Virus record (IMG/VR): IMGVR_UViG_3300022934_000113
Location: 1 to 29,218 of that record
DNA length: 29,218 nucleotides
From: a virus
Direction: 5' to 3' (one strand)
How positions within the stretch are numbered: position 1 is the stretch's first letter; the number at the start of each line of letters is the position of its first letter. The notes beneath the pieces are model-generated. The model had not been told where the DNA came from. It made no database searches and worked only from the letters and a program-made list of their open reading frames with translations. Below are positions 8,269 to 14,625 of this stretch, piece by piece. The translations under genes and the position numbers were made by a program.

Positions 8269-9853
8269 GTTTTACCTCCAGTTGTCGTTCATTTACTAAA
8301 AGCTGATCCTCCTGGACCAGGTATCTCAAGCAATCAACGGGGTCTTTACTTGCCCCTTTGTCTTTATCGGCCCCGGTCCACTCGCGCAACGAATAGATGA
8401 GACTTTTACACTCACTTGAAATCATTAGCTTGGGCGCGTCTCCTGGTTCTTCCTTATCCCAGTAGAGCAGATCATTGATCATTCCAACCCCTTCCTCGAT
8501 GGGGCGGCCGGAGCCCTTGTCAAAATACATAGGGCCCTCGCCCTCTTTGTCCTCGGCCATCACGCCAATGTAATCAGAGCCAATTCCATCATGCGGAGTT
8601 GTGGCAGCCCGGGGGTCCATTAGCCGCATGATAATCTTTTCTTCCCCCTCAAGCTCCCTAATCAGCCGCTTATACTGCACCAGGCTTAGGCCGGCCCCGG
8701 CCCTTTGCGCCGGACCAGGTGACCCGTCATGTTTCGCGCTAGGCACCGTCCATTCGCCGTAAGAATAGTCAGGCCATTCCCGGTAAATATAAATTGTGTC
8801 CTTAACCTTTTTGGCCCAGAGCATGAACCAATTACGAGACCCGGCAGGGTCCGCGGCCATAATGTTAATTCCGCCATCAGGAATCTTGTCCGGCTCAATA
8901 ATGTGCTCTTCTCCAAACCTGGGAAAGGCATTGCCAATAGTGGCGTCAGCCCAGCCGTAGGCTCGAATTTTTATATCGCCGGTACTGCTCCCATCAACCC
9001 GCTTAACCAGTTCCTTGTACGGGCTGTATGGGTTCCACTTAGAGAAGAACCAAATGGCATGAGCCTGGGGCCGCCGGAGCTTGCTGATGTAAGGCATAGT
9101 GCCCTTAGGCCCATCGTCAAAATTTTGCCCCGGCAACAGTTCACTCTCTTCCCAGTGCAAAACCTGGTGCCCACTTAGCAGGTCTTTCACCATCATGGTG
9201 TAACCTTCAATAGGCGTGAAACTGATTAGGATATTTCCCTGGCGAGTTGCCGTGCGAAAGCGCAACGTCTCCAGCCAATCCGCCGGGCAAAACTCATCCA
9301 CCCAAACCATATCAACTTCATTCCCCTCAATGACCTGGCGGTTTTGGGCATAATTCAAAAACGTGCACTGCGATGAATTAGGTAACACAAATGTGTTGTC
9401 TGAAAATCCATTCTTCTGGGTATACGAAACATTGGTGACTTTGCTCTTTTTAATGTTCCGATATTCCACCGGCAAATACTTGTAAACCGCCGGCTGCTGC
9501 ACCTGGAGGCTGCTTTGGTGCGTAGTATGAAAACACCAGACCCGGGCCTTGGGAATCTCCAGCATTTTCTCCACGGTCATCTTCGCGCAAAATTCTGTTT
9601 TGCCGGACCTGTTCCCTCCGAAGATGGCAAGCTCGTCGCTCTTCTTAACCAATTCCCTGGCGTGCTGCCAGTGATCAGGCTCAAACCCAAACCGATACGG
9701 ATCAGCCTCCTCCAGGCGGATAATCTCCTCGCGCTTCTCCAGGACTTCCCGGAGCTTCTTCTCACCATGCTGCTCAAGAATTTGCCCGGCCATTTCCCTG
9801 GTAATCATGGGATGGACCGGATGCGGAGACTGCTTGAACTCCCCCTTGCTCAT
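8252..9853 (-). CDS. terL: Terminase large subunit
   Basis: Packaging ATPase and nuclease. Counting from the ATG at 9851-9853 (533 residues), a Walker A motif GGNRSGKTE lies near residues 79-87 and a Walker B motif with the catalytic pair VWVDE near 183-187, followed by the coupling motif ISFTP. The RNase H-like nuclease part shows an acidic residue in IMAADPAG, another in MRLMDPRA and a third in KDPVDCLRYL. The frame stays open upstream to a GTG at 9935-9937, which would add 28 residues. I favour the ATG because the extra peptide looks unlike a terminase N-terminus, but the AGGAGG lies only one base before the ATG, so the start is uncertain. The RBS may be controlled by the hairpin at 9968-9988. 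Confidence 0.92.
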   Translation of the reverse strand: MSKGEFKQSPHPVHPMITREMAGQILEQHGEKKLREVLEKREEIIRLEEADPYRFGFEPDHWQHARELVKKSDELAIFGGNRSGKTEFCAKMTVEKMLEIPKARVWCFHTTHQSSLQVQQPAVYKYLPVEYRNIKKSKVTNVSYTQKNGFSDNTFVLPNSSQCTFLNYAQNRQVIEGNEVDMVWVDEFCPADWLETLRFRTATRQGNILISFTPIEGYTMMVKDLLSGHQVLHWEESELLPGQNFDDGPKGTMPYISKLRRPQAHAIWFFSKWNPYSPYKELVKRVDGSSTGDIKIRAYGWADATIGNAFPRFGEEHIIEPDKIPDGGINIMAADPAGSRNWFMLWAKKVKDTIYIYREWPDYSYGEWTVPSAKHDGSPGPAQRAGAGLSLVQYKRLIRELEGEEKIIMRLMDPRAATTPHDGIGSDYIGVMAEDKEGEGPMYFDKGSGRPIEEGVGMINDLLYWDKEEPGDAPKLMISSECKSLIYSLREWTGADKDKGASKDPVDCLRYLVQEDQLLVNERQLEVKRGGSY

Positions 9854-9952
9854 GCCTCCTGAATGACTTGGCTCTGATTCAAAAGCCGGAACAACACATA
9901 GGAAGTTAGGCCGTCCCGCGATCTCCGCGAGCACCACAACACCAAGTCAAAT

Positions 9953-10013
9953 TTAGGGGCCAGCCTTAACGAAGTAAGGAGGTTCGTTGAGGGTAGAAGC
10001 GGCCAGCCCCTAA
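9953..10013 (-). promoter_or_regulatory. Structured leader before terL with an anti-Shine-Dalgarno loop
   Basis: Between the 77-residue gene and terL, 8-bp arms TTAGGGGC (9953-9960) and GCCCCTAA (10006-10013) enclose an inner hairpin. Its stem AACGAA/TTCGTT is perfect (9968-9973 and 9983-9988). In the leftward transcript the 9-nt loop reads CCUCCUUAC. With the neighbouring A this gives ACCUCCUUA, the same as the usual 3' tail of bacterial 16S rRNA. It could pair with the AGGAGG just before the terL ATG. A regulatory role is inference. Confidence 0.45.
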
Positions 10014-10243
10014 TTAAATTCAAAGTTATCGCCATCATCTTCCCGGCATTCATCAATCTGTTTTAGGCATTCACTCTTGCACCTGGCCTCCAGGAGCGTG
10101 AGAGTGGGCATAAGGTCCATAGGCGTTAAATCATCATCAACAATGGCCTTGGCTATCGTCCCAGCCATCTTATCAGCAAAAGCCTCAACCTTTGCCTCTC
10201 TGTCATCATCACTTCCGCCCAGCTTCATAATCAAAAATTTCAT
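10010..10243 (-). CDS. Small acidic protein of unknown function
   Basis: A 77-residue, Asp/Glu-rich protein, not recognised. It starts MKFLIMKLGGSDDD. A central stretch (AKVEAFADKMAGTIAKAIVDDD) should form helices, and the C-terminus has two cysteines (EARCKSECLKQIDECRED) but no full zinc-binding pattern. It overlaps the upstream MazG-like gene by 35 bases and is followed by the structured leader of terL. Genes of this size and position could serve packaging or DNA modification, but the sequence does not say so. No membrane segment is seen. Confidence 0.65.
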   Translation of the reverse strand: MKFLIMKLGGSDDDREAKVEAFADKMAGTIAKAIVDDDLTPMDLMPTLTLLEARCKSECLKQIDECREDDGDNFEFN

Positions 10244-10496
10244 TTTTCAAAGTAACTATTTGGTTCTTTAACCAGGCATTTTCCCTGTGTAGTTCCTCGT
10301 CCTGCAATCTCTTTGCCTGGACGTAATGCCATAGGTCCAAAATCTCTTCTTCCAGCTTTTCAATGGTTACTGTCTTCTTCAGCAGACCACCATGCTCCAC
10401 CTGGCCCCGGTCATATTTTTCACCGGCCAATAAATTAAACCGATCTATGCTGAAGTCTCTTATCCCTTCCGGCGTTTCTGTATCAAATTTTGCCAT
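10209..10496 (-). CDS. MazG-like nucleotide pyrophosphohydrolase-type protein
   Basis: A 95-residue protein whose central part reads EKYDRGQVEHGG...TIEKLEEEILDLWHYVQ. The acidic helix with E49, E50, E51 and D54 spaced as EEExxD resembles the metal-binding helix of MazG/dUTPase-like all-alpha NTP pyrophosphohydrolases, and the 'GxxHGG' turn before it recurs in short phage MazG-like proteins. Phage members are thought to trim nucleotide or ppGpp pools. The protein is shorter than full MazG domains and the second acidic motif (ExxD) is not obvious. A Lys/Glu-rich C-terminal coil follows. It overlaps both neighbours, so it is in a tightly packed operon. Confidence 0.5.
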   Translation of the reverse strand: MAKFDTETPEGIRDFSIDRFNLLAGEKYDRGQVEHGGLLKKTVTIEKLEEEILDLWHYVQAKRLQDEELHRENAWLKNQIVTLKNEIFDYEAGRK

Positions 10497-10777
10497 AATT
10501 CAGGTTCCAGTTTTTTGTATATTGGGCTGACTTGGATTTTCATTCCTGCCTGGTTTAGCATTTCTTCCATCCATCCATCCCAAAAAAAATTGCATAAACT
10601 ACTCACGTTCCCAACCGCTCCCGAATGCTTGTACTGCTCCCGCCCCGCACTTCTCCCTTCCTTAATCCTGCCGGCCTTTTTAAGCCTCATATAATCATTA
10701 ACCGCCTGGGCAATTATCGCCCCAAACAGCAGCTTAACCCCGGTATCATCTAATATCTCCCCGGCCACCGCGGACAT
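10460..10777 (-). CDS. Conserved-type phage protein, function unknown
   Basis: A 105-residue protein, basic in its middle part. The N-terminal half contains FGAIIAQAVNDYMRLKKAGR, and the second half a hydrophobic segment CNFFWDGWMEEMLNQAGM. The 'I..QAV.DY' start followed by an aromatic block resembles small proteins seen in early regions of many temperate phages, but I know of no defined function. It overlaps the genes on both sides (28 and 37 bases). It is probably cytoplasmic, since the hydrophobic stretch is too short and too mixed for a membrane helix. Confidence 0.65.
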   Translation of the reverse strand: MSAVAGEILDDTGVKLLFGAIIAQAVNDYMRLKKAGRIKEGRSAGREQYKHSGAVGNVSSLCNFFWDGWMEEMLNQAGMKIQVSPIYKKLEPELWQNLIQKRRKG

Positions 10778-11154
10778 CTCCCATCAAGGACTAACCGGCC
10801 ACTGCGATCCTTCTTGTACCGCACCACCATGCCCGGCCTAAAATTCTTGTTACTGCTCACCAGTAACTCAACCCCGTTCTCCAGGACCAACAAACGCGGA
10901 TTCCTCACCCGCAAAGTCCTCTTATGCACCTGGCTCGACTCCACATCCGGCCGCTTCACCTCAATCTTCCCAACCTGGTAAAACGCCTCCACCTTGGCCT
11001 TCCCGGAATCCGTCAAAATAACCTCGCGCTCATACCGCCAATCATCTCCCTTATCCAAATTCTCCTTCCGCCAGGCAGCCAGGGCTTTATGCGGAACACC
11101 AATAACACCCGCCAATTCCCGCTCAATCACTTCCCCTGGCTTCAGTTCCCTCAT
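10750..11154 (-). CDS. Putative DNA-binding protein of unknown function
   Basis: A 134-residue, very basic protein. The first 50 residues (GVIGVPHKALAAWRKENL, then a segment ending ILTDSGKAKVEAF) look like a helix-turn-helix-type unit with a C-terminal wing. The second half is beta-rich and basic (RTLRVRNPRLLVLENGVELL, then SNKNFRPGMVVRYKKDRSG), which would fit a small beta-barrel that contacts nucleic acid. The function is not recognised; an assembly or regulatory DNA-binding role is inference. The start overlaps the stop of the 91-residue gene as ATGA. Strong Arg/Lys content sets it apart from its acidic neighbours. Confidence 0.62.
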   Translation of the reverse strand: MRELKPGEVIERELAGVIGVPHKALAAWRKENLDKGDDWRYEREVILTDSGKAKVEAFYQVGKIEVKRPDVESSQVHKRTLRVRNPRLLVLENGVELLVSSNKNFRPGMVVRYKKDRSGRLVLDGRCPRWPGRY

Positions 11155-11426
11155 GCCTCAAGGCCCTCCACAAAAACCGGGCCACCAGGACCAACCCCGG
11201 CACCCGCCACATTAAACAAATAATAATCCCAGGCCTCTTCCCAGGACATCCCATCCCGCTCCTGGTAAATCTCAATAATCCGGTCCACACTGTAAACCGC
11301 CAGGGTATCCCCAAACTGTCCCCCAACCCCGATCAGGGCATCATCCAATCCATCCGCAAATAAAGCCTCGGGATTCCTGGCCTCCAGCGATTCTTCCGCA
11401 ACTTCCCTTTTCTGTTCCGCGGTCAT
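11151..11426 (-). CDS. Small acidic phage protein (conserved type)
   Basis: A 91-residue acidic protein of a type common in phages. It contains FADGLDDALIGVGGQFGDTL followed by the pattern AVYSVDRIIEIYQERDGMSWEEAWDYYLFN and a Gly-rich end GAGVGPGGPVFVE. Members of this group are often found between replication and packaging genes; no role has been established that I know of. It is the first gene after the 229-bp gap at 11427-11655 and so probably the first gene of the late leftward unit. AAAGG lies directly against the ATG, a poor ribosome-site spacing. It ends in an ATGA overlap with the next gene. Confidence 0.75.
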   Translation of the reverse strand: MTAEQKREVAEESLEARNPEALFADGLDDALIGVGGQFGDTLAVYSVDRIIEIYQERDGMSWEEAWDYYLFNVAGAGVGPGGPVFVEGLEA

Positions 11427-11655
11427 CCTTTGCTTTTGTAAAAAAATCTGTGGGAGCTAATCCATCAAGTGGGATGGTGTGCATCCGAGCTTGAACCCCC
11501 CCCCGCCCCCTGGTCCGGCTTGGCATACTACATATTGGGGCTCCAAGGCTCCGATGCACTAGATGTAGTATATGGGTGTGCCTGGGTCAACCGATAGTTT
11601 CTGGCGATCCCCGGGGCTTTTATTGCACTCAAATGGCGCCTAAGTGGTGTCCCGG
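11427..11655 (-). promoter_or_regulatory. Gene-free regulatory gap with candidate leftward promoter, dyad and G-run
   Basis: No gene fits here. The minus strand has a candidate promoter: TTGACC (11585-11590), 17 bases, then TACATC (11562-11567). The -10 overlaps one arm of a 9-bp dyad, ATACTACAT (11525-11533) and ATGTAGTAT (11563-11571), with 29 bases between the arms, as an operator or loop site might. Further downstream in the transcript is a run G5-C-G9 (11496-11510). This gap separates early/replication genes from the late block. The promoter match is imperfect. Confidence 0.45.
11634..11652 (+). repeat. Distant copy of the att-flanking repeat
   Basis: TGGCGCCTAAGTGGTGTCC matches the two repeats that flank the attachment site (19758-19776 and 19979-19996) in the pattern TGGCRCYTAARTGGYRYC. 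It is two direct copies of TGGYRYC, 11 bp apart, about one turn of the helix. It lies far from att, between a putative small-terminase gene and the late promoter region. Confidence 0.5.
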
Positions 11656-12294
11656 TTACTCAGAGTCCACGATATCAGGGGTTTTTGGGCCATGCACAGG
11701 GGATTGTTTGTCCCCTGCTGGCAATGAAGCCATCAAGTCCTGGACCGCAGTGTGGCTGATGTGCAGGTGCTGGTGGACCTGGGCCGGCTGCGAGCGGCCA
11801 CGGATCGTGTCCAGTTTGTCGGCGCTCACGCCGGCCGCAACTGATAGCTCCGAGAGCTTACCCTCACCATTCCTTATCTTCTCATACATGGCTTTCAGGG
11901 CCAGATCACGGACTGCCTCGAAGCCCTGGGCGGCCATCTCATCCACGGACGGGACAAGCTCGCCCAGGTGCCTCCTGATGGCTGCCACGGCTGCCTGGCT
12001 GGTGCCATGCTTGCGGCGGACTTCCAGGAGGGTCATGCCTTCCATGAGGTCCAGGGCGATCTCCTCGTATCGCTTACGCTCTATGCCGCTTCCTGGTCCC
12101 TTTTCGGGAGGCTCTGGCACACGCCGCGAGGTAGTCATTGAGTCGTTCAAGGTCTCGCCAGGCTTCCCGGGGGTCGGTGTAGCTTTTGGGAGGCTCTTGG
12201 CCAGGCCAGGGCCAGCCTTGGTCGGTTCGGTGGAGGCGGGCACCAATTGGATTGGACCCGGCCGCGGACTTGGTGTGGATTCTGTATTCTCCAT
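11656..12294 (-). CDS. HTH protein, possible terminase small subunit
   Basis: Up to 212 residues. The first 75 are Pro/Thr-rich and look disordered. The remainder has an HTH-like core (YEEIALDLMEGMTLLEVRRK then GTSQAAVAAIRRHL) and a long helical part (GFEAVRDLALKAMYEKIRNG, SELSVAAGVSADKLDTIRG). This plan of an N-terminal HTH, a helical oligomerisation part and a short tail resembles small terminase subunits, and no other gene here suits that role. Its distance from terL and lack of a clear family signature keep this tentative. GGAG lies upstream of the long start. An internal ATG at 12136-12138 (160 residues) may be the true start, because the reading frame at 12074-12331 overlaps the N-terminal part. 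Confidence 0.6.
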   Translation of the reverse strand: MENTESTPSPRPGPIQLVPASTEPTKAGPGLAKSLPKATPTPGKPGETLNDSMTTSRRVPEPPEKGPGSGIERKRYEEIALDLMEGMTLLEVRRKHGTSQAAVAAIRRHLGELVPSVDEMAAQGFEAVRDLALKAMYEKIRNGEGKLSELSVAAGVSADKLDTIRGRSQPAQVHQHLHISHTAVQDLMASLPAGDKQSPVHGPKTPDIVDSE

Positions 12295-12331
12295 TGCTTT
12301 TGATAATCTCCAATTTGATCTGGTTTGTCAT
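12074..12331 (-). CDS. Possible 85-residue protein overlapping the putative small terminase gene
   Basis: A second frame on the same strand gives a natural-looking protein: MTNQIKLEIIKSNGEYRIHT, then a Trp/Pro-containing middle (RTDQGWPWPGQEPPKSYTD), then a helix PREAWRDLERLNDYLAACAR and a basic tail. It follows the initiator gene stop by 38 bases, which fits the tight spacing of this operon. It overlaps the N-terminal, low-complexity part of the neighbouring HTH gene by 221 bases, or 65 if that gene starts at 12138. I think this frame is the coding one in 12139-12331, but codon statistics would be needed. Function is unknown. Confidence 0.45.
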   Translation of the reverse strand: MTNQIKLEIIKSNGEYRIHTKSAAGSNPIGARLHRTDQGWPWPGQEPPKSYTDPREAWRDLERLNDYLAACARASRKGTRKRHRA

Positions 12332-12369
12332 TGCCTGTTCTTGGCCCGTAAAGGGCCCTTCCTGGCCTT

Positions 12370-13287
12370 TTAAGCGGCTTGAGGTCTGTTGACCCGCTTG
12401 GCACTGGCCAAAGCCCCTACAGCGTCAAGTTGCGTCGTGTTGGGTTTGGGCTTGGGATTAAGCCCGGCAATCTCCATCCGGAGTGCCTTGCGGCGAGCAC
12501 ATAGCTCAATCCACTTGGCCTTGTGGTCGGTGCCGGCTGGCCAGCAGTAATCGCCTCCTGCGACCTCGCTCCGGTGCTTCTGCACATCCTTGATCAACTC
12601 CTCTACCGCGGTGAGTTCCTGCTGGATGTGCCAGGTGCTCCGGGCTGCCGGGGCTTGTGCCGGCTTGGACTTGGCCTGGTCCCGGCTCTCCCTGGGATCA
12701 AACACACCTTGCCAGTTGTTGGTGGTGGATCGGTCCAGGGCTTCGATTGCTACATCATGGCCCCACAACTCGATCTTGTTGATGACCAGGCTCATGGCCC
12801 GGGCGGTGAGTGGCTTCTTGATGGCCTTCCTCATCTCCTGGAAGCCTTCCCAGGCTGCCTTGAACTCAGGCGTGTTCAGAGCCACCGGCAACTCGAACTT
12901 AGGAGCCGGCTTCTTATTTGTTCTTGGTAGGTTCTTTCTAGGTTCTTTATAGGTTCGGGTCTCAGAGTGAGACTGCGGTGGTCTCTCTCTGAGACTACCA
13001 TGGTCTCTCTCTGAGACTACCGGGGTCTCACAGTGAGACTTACAGATTCGATAAATATTGGTCCGATTAGGCCTTCGCTCGACCTCAACTAGCTTGAAAT
13101 TGACCAGGGTTTGGACGGCTCTCATCACCGAGCACCGGCTCATCCCGGTACGCTCAACCAGGTACCCAATCGAGGGCCAAGCCTGGTCACTACTCGACCC
13201 GGCCATGTCAGCCAGGGCAAGCAGGACCAGCTTGGGCATCGGACTAATCTCCTGAGCCCAGGCCCAATGTGTTGGGTGTTGGCTCAT
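12370..13287 (-). CDS. O-like replication initiator with winged helix-turn-helix
   Basis: A 305-residue protein from the ATG at 13285-13287. The N-terminal 85 residues form a winged HTH (PKLVLLALADMAGSSSDQAW, SIGYLVERTGMSRCSVMRAV, LVEVERRPNRTNIYRI) of the helix-turn-helix-36 type found in phage replication proteins such as lambda O. A Pro/Lys-rich linker and a helical C-terminal half (WEGFQEMRKAIKKPLTARAM and later coils) follow, which could recruit a host helicase loader. The gene contains four 22-bp iterons just after the wHTH coding region, as in lambda O. The start overlaps the stop of the 26-residue micropeptide as ATGA; a TTG at 13374 is a poorer start. A DnaA domain IV protein lies just upstream. 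Confidence 0.78.
   Translation of the reverse strand: MSQHPTHWAWAQEISPMPKLVLLALADMAGSSSDQAWPSIGYLVERTGMSRCSVMRAVQTLVNFKLVEVERRPNRTNIYRICKSHCETPVVSERDHGSLRERPPQSHSETRTYKEPRKNLPRTNKKPAPKFELPVALNTPEFKAAWEGFQEMRKAIKKPLTARAMSLVINKIELWGHDVAIEALDRSTTNNWQGVFDPRESRDQAKSKPAQAPAARSTWHIQQELTAVEELIKDVQKHRSEVAGGDYCWPAGTDHKAKWIELCARRKALRMEIAGLNPKPKPNTTQLDAVGALASAKRVNRPQAA
12911..13039. other. Candidate phage replication origin
   Basis: Four 15-bp dyads lie at 12959, 12981, 13003 and 13025, an exact 22-bp period: GTCTCAGAGTGAGAC, GTCTCTCTCTGAGAC (twice) and GTCTCACAGTGAGAC. Beside them is a T-rich strand-asymmetric stretch (12911-12958) with an 11-bp tandem repeat TAGGTTCTTT. The 22-bp period is not a multiple of three, so the repeat does not encode a peptide repeat and must be kept for DNA reasons. 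Iterons inside the initiator gene with an adjacent easily melted region match the lambda ori plan. Initiator binding is inference. Confidence 0.75.
12928..12960. repeat. 11-bp tandem repeat, probable unwinding element
   Basis: TAGGTTCTTTC (12928-12938), TAGGTTCTTTA (12939-12949) and TAGGTTCGGGT (12950-12960) are head to tail, with T-rich sequence further left. They abut the first iteron. The T-rich strand asymmetry next to the iterons is what one expects of a DNA unwinding element. Confidence 0.65.
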
Positions 13288-13364
13288 CCGGTCGCTATTC
13301 GGATCGCCAGGGCCAGGAATGCCAGGGCCAGGAGGATGTCCAGCACTAGGGATAGCCGGCTCAT
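13284..13364 (-). CDS. 26-residue single-membrane-segment micropeptide
   Basis: This short frame reads MSRLSLVLDILLALAF followed by LALAIRIATG: one hydrophobic segment of about 16-18 residues with a charged N-terminus. Its ATG overlaps the DnaA-IV gene stop as ATGA, and its own TGA overlaps the ATG of the initiator gene as ATGA. The exact fit on both sides argues for real translation, and the initiator itself has no visible ribosome site, so re-initiation after this peptide would drive it. Possible roles are membrane tethering of the replication complex, a small toxin or lysis-related peptide, or a translated leader only. No family is recognised. Confidence 0.55.
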   Translation of the reverse strand: MSRLSLVLDILLALAFLALAIRIATG

Positions 13365-13822
13365 GCTTCTTCAATGCTCAGGACTTTCGCGGATTCAGCG
13401 TTGGCCAGGATCATCCGGGCAACCCGGATAGCCTTCTCTTCATCGGTCAATTCCTCGTACTGAGGGATATCAGCCTGGAACGTGACCTTCAGCCGGTTGG
13501 TAGGGCCATCACCGACGTCCATGATGGAGCGAATTGCCTTCACCCGCTTGATGAATTTCTTATCCCAGGTAAGGCGCTCTCTAACCTGATTCCGGGCGTG
13601 CCAAATGCTGCCATGGTCTTTCCGGTTGAACGCTTCAGCAGTGGCCTCCTGAGTCCATCCCCGGCTTGCAATGATCGCCATCGCAATGTGCCGGGGCTCG
13701 ACAATATAGGCGTGCCTAGTATGTCCCAGGATCATGTCCTTGCTCACCTCCTTGTAGACAACGCAAACCGCATTGAGCACATGGGCCATTTCTTCTTCGG
13801 GAACCGGGACTCGGATATTCAT
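13361..13822 (-). CDS. Stand-alone DnaA domain IV-like DNA-binding protein
   Basis: A 153-residue protein. Residues about 20-90 match the C-terminal DNA-binding domain of DnaA: a helix, VEPRHIAMAIIASRGWTQEA, then FNRKDHGSIWHARNQV, where the DH(G/S)(S/T)I-xHA signature (residues 69-76) reads the DnaA box. The AAA+ ATPase domain is absent, so it cannot act as a normal initiator. It could bind DnaA boxes or host oriC, block host DnaA, or help the O-like protein at the phage origin about 400-900 bp away. The C-terminal 60 residues are helical and acidic. It overlaps its neighbours as ATGA on both sides. The family is clear; the role is inferred. Confidence 0.85.
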   Translation of the reverse strand: MNIRVPVPEEEMAHVLNAVCVVYKEVSKDMILGHTRHAYIVEPRHIAMAIIASRGWTQEATAEAFNRKDHGSIWHARNQVRERLTWDKKFIKRVKAIRSIMDVGDGPTNRLKVTFQADIPQYEELTDEEKAIRVARMILANAESAKVLSIEEA

Positions 13823-14601
13823 GCTGCCACCTCCTCTTCAGCAACCCACTTGCGGGGGTCATACCGCTTATCCAGGCACCAATACTCAGCCAGGGCCATG
13901 AACGCATCCAGGCCTTCAGCTTGCTTCTCCTCCGGCCAGAGATACTCAACCGGATCAGTCGGCTCATCCCGGTGAACATAGATGTTCATCACCTGGGGCT
14001 TAGGCTGGATACAATCAGCATACGCCGCGAGTTGCCGGATGTCTTTGTCATACCTGGCGCTTGAGCAGCTAAACTTCCCGCTCTTCAACCGCTTCAGCCG
14101 CCGGGTCTTGAAGTCGAGGAGTACAGTCCCGTGCTCCTGGTGATCCACCAGGGCGTCAGCACGCCCGGCAAACAGGAAGGAGGGATGCACCAGGGTGGCT
14201 TCAGTCCACTTCACGTCGATCACATTTGCCTGGGCCCAGGCCTCAAACTTGATCAGCCAGGGATCAGATTCATCCCACTCATCACCGAGCAGAATGGCCT
14301 CGGCACCATCATGGAAGTTCGACCCAAAATCCTGGTACTGCTTAGTGACTTGGTCGGCCTCTTCCAGGCGTTCATTAATCCACACTTTCATCTCGTTGCC
14401 GGCCGGTGGATTCTTCCAGGCCGCAATACCAACCTGCTCACGCTGCCACTTGGTCAACCGGAACGTGCTGGCCGCTCCCAGGATTGTGGTGGGTGATGGC
14501 AGGTAGCCATGCTCTCGGATTTCTTTCATCTTGGAATCGTAGGCCGCGAGTCCTTCCCGCGTGTAAAAGTGGCCTAATGCTTCTTTGTTTTGTACCGTCA
14601 T
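13819..14601 (-). CDS. RecB/Cas4-type PD-(D/E)XK exonuclease
   Basis: A 260-residue protein with the motifs of RecB-like phage nucleases: H97 (FGSNFHDGAE), E134 (WTEATLVH), D149 in FAGRADALVD, D163-x-K165 in VLLDFKTRR, and the Q190-x3-Y194 motif in IRQLAAYADC. These residues fit a metal-dependent DNA exonuclease. Together with the SSB-like protein upstream it probably forms a phage recombination or end-processing pair. Its stop overlaps the DnaA-IV gene start as ATGA. The upstream gap is AT-rich (AATTAATTTTAATTAA), which could hold a weak promoter. The cysteines of iron-sulphur Cas4 proteins are not present in a clear cluster. Confidence 0.85.
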   Translation of the reverse strand: MTVQNKEALGHFYTREGLAAYDSKMKEIREHGYLPSPTTILGAASTFRLTKWQREQVGIAAWKNPPAGNEMKVWINERLEEADQVTKQYQDFGSNFHDGAEAILLGDEWDESDPWLIKFEAWAQANVIDVKWTEATLVHPSFLFAGRADALVDHQEHGTVLLDFKTRRLKRLKSGKFSCSSARYDKDIRQLAAYADCIQPKPQVMNIYVHRDEPTDPVEYLWPEEKQAEGLDAFMALAEYWCLDKRYDPRKWVAEEEVAA

Positions 14602-14625
14602 AATATAAAAATGGGTTAATTAAAA

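Noticed and set aside
11496-11510. A confident G-quadruplex
   Set aside because: Only one interrupted G-run (G5-C-G9) is present, so a fold is possible but not supported as a feature of its own.
11576-12373. A 265-residue plus-strand frame
   Set aside because: Composition is Ser/Arg/Cys-rich without domain patterns, and it lies opposite the HTH and 85-residue frames, which look like proteins.
12959-13039. The four repeats as a small CRISPR array
   Set aside because: The 15-bp dyads are separated by only 7 bp, lie inside a coding sequence and have no unique spacers. Iterons explain them better.
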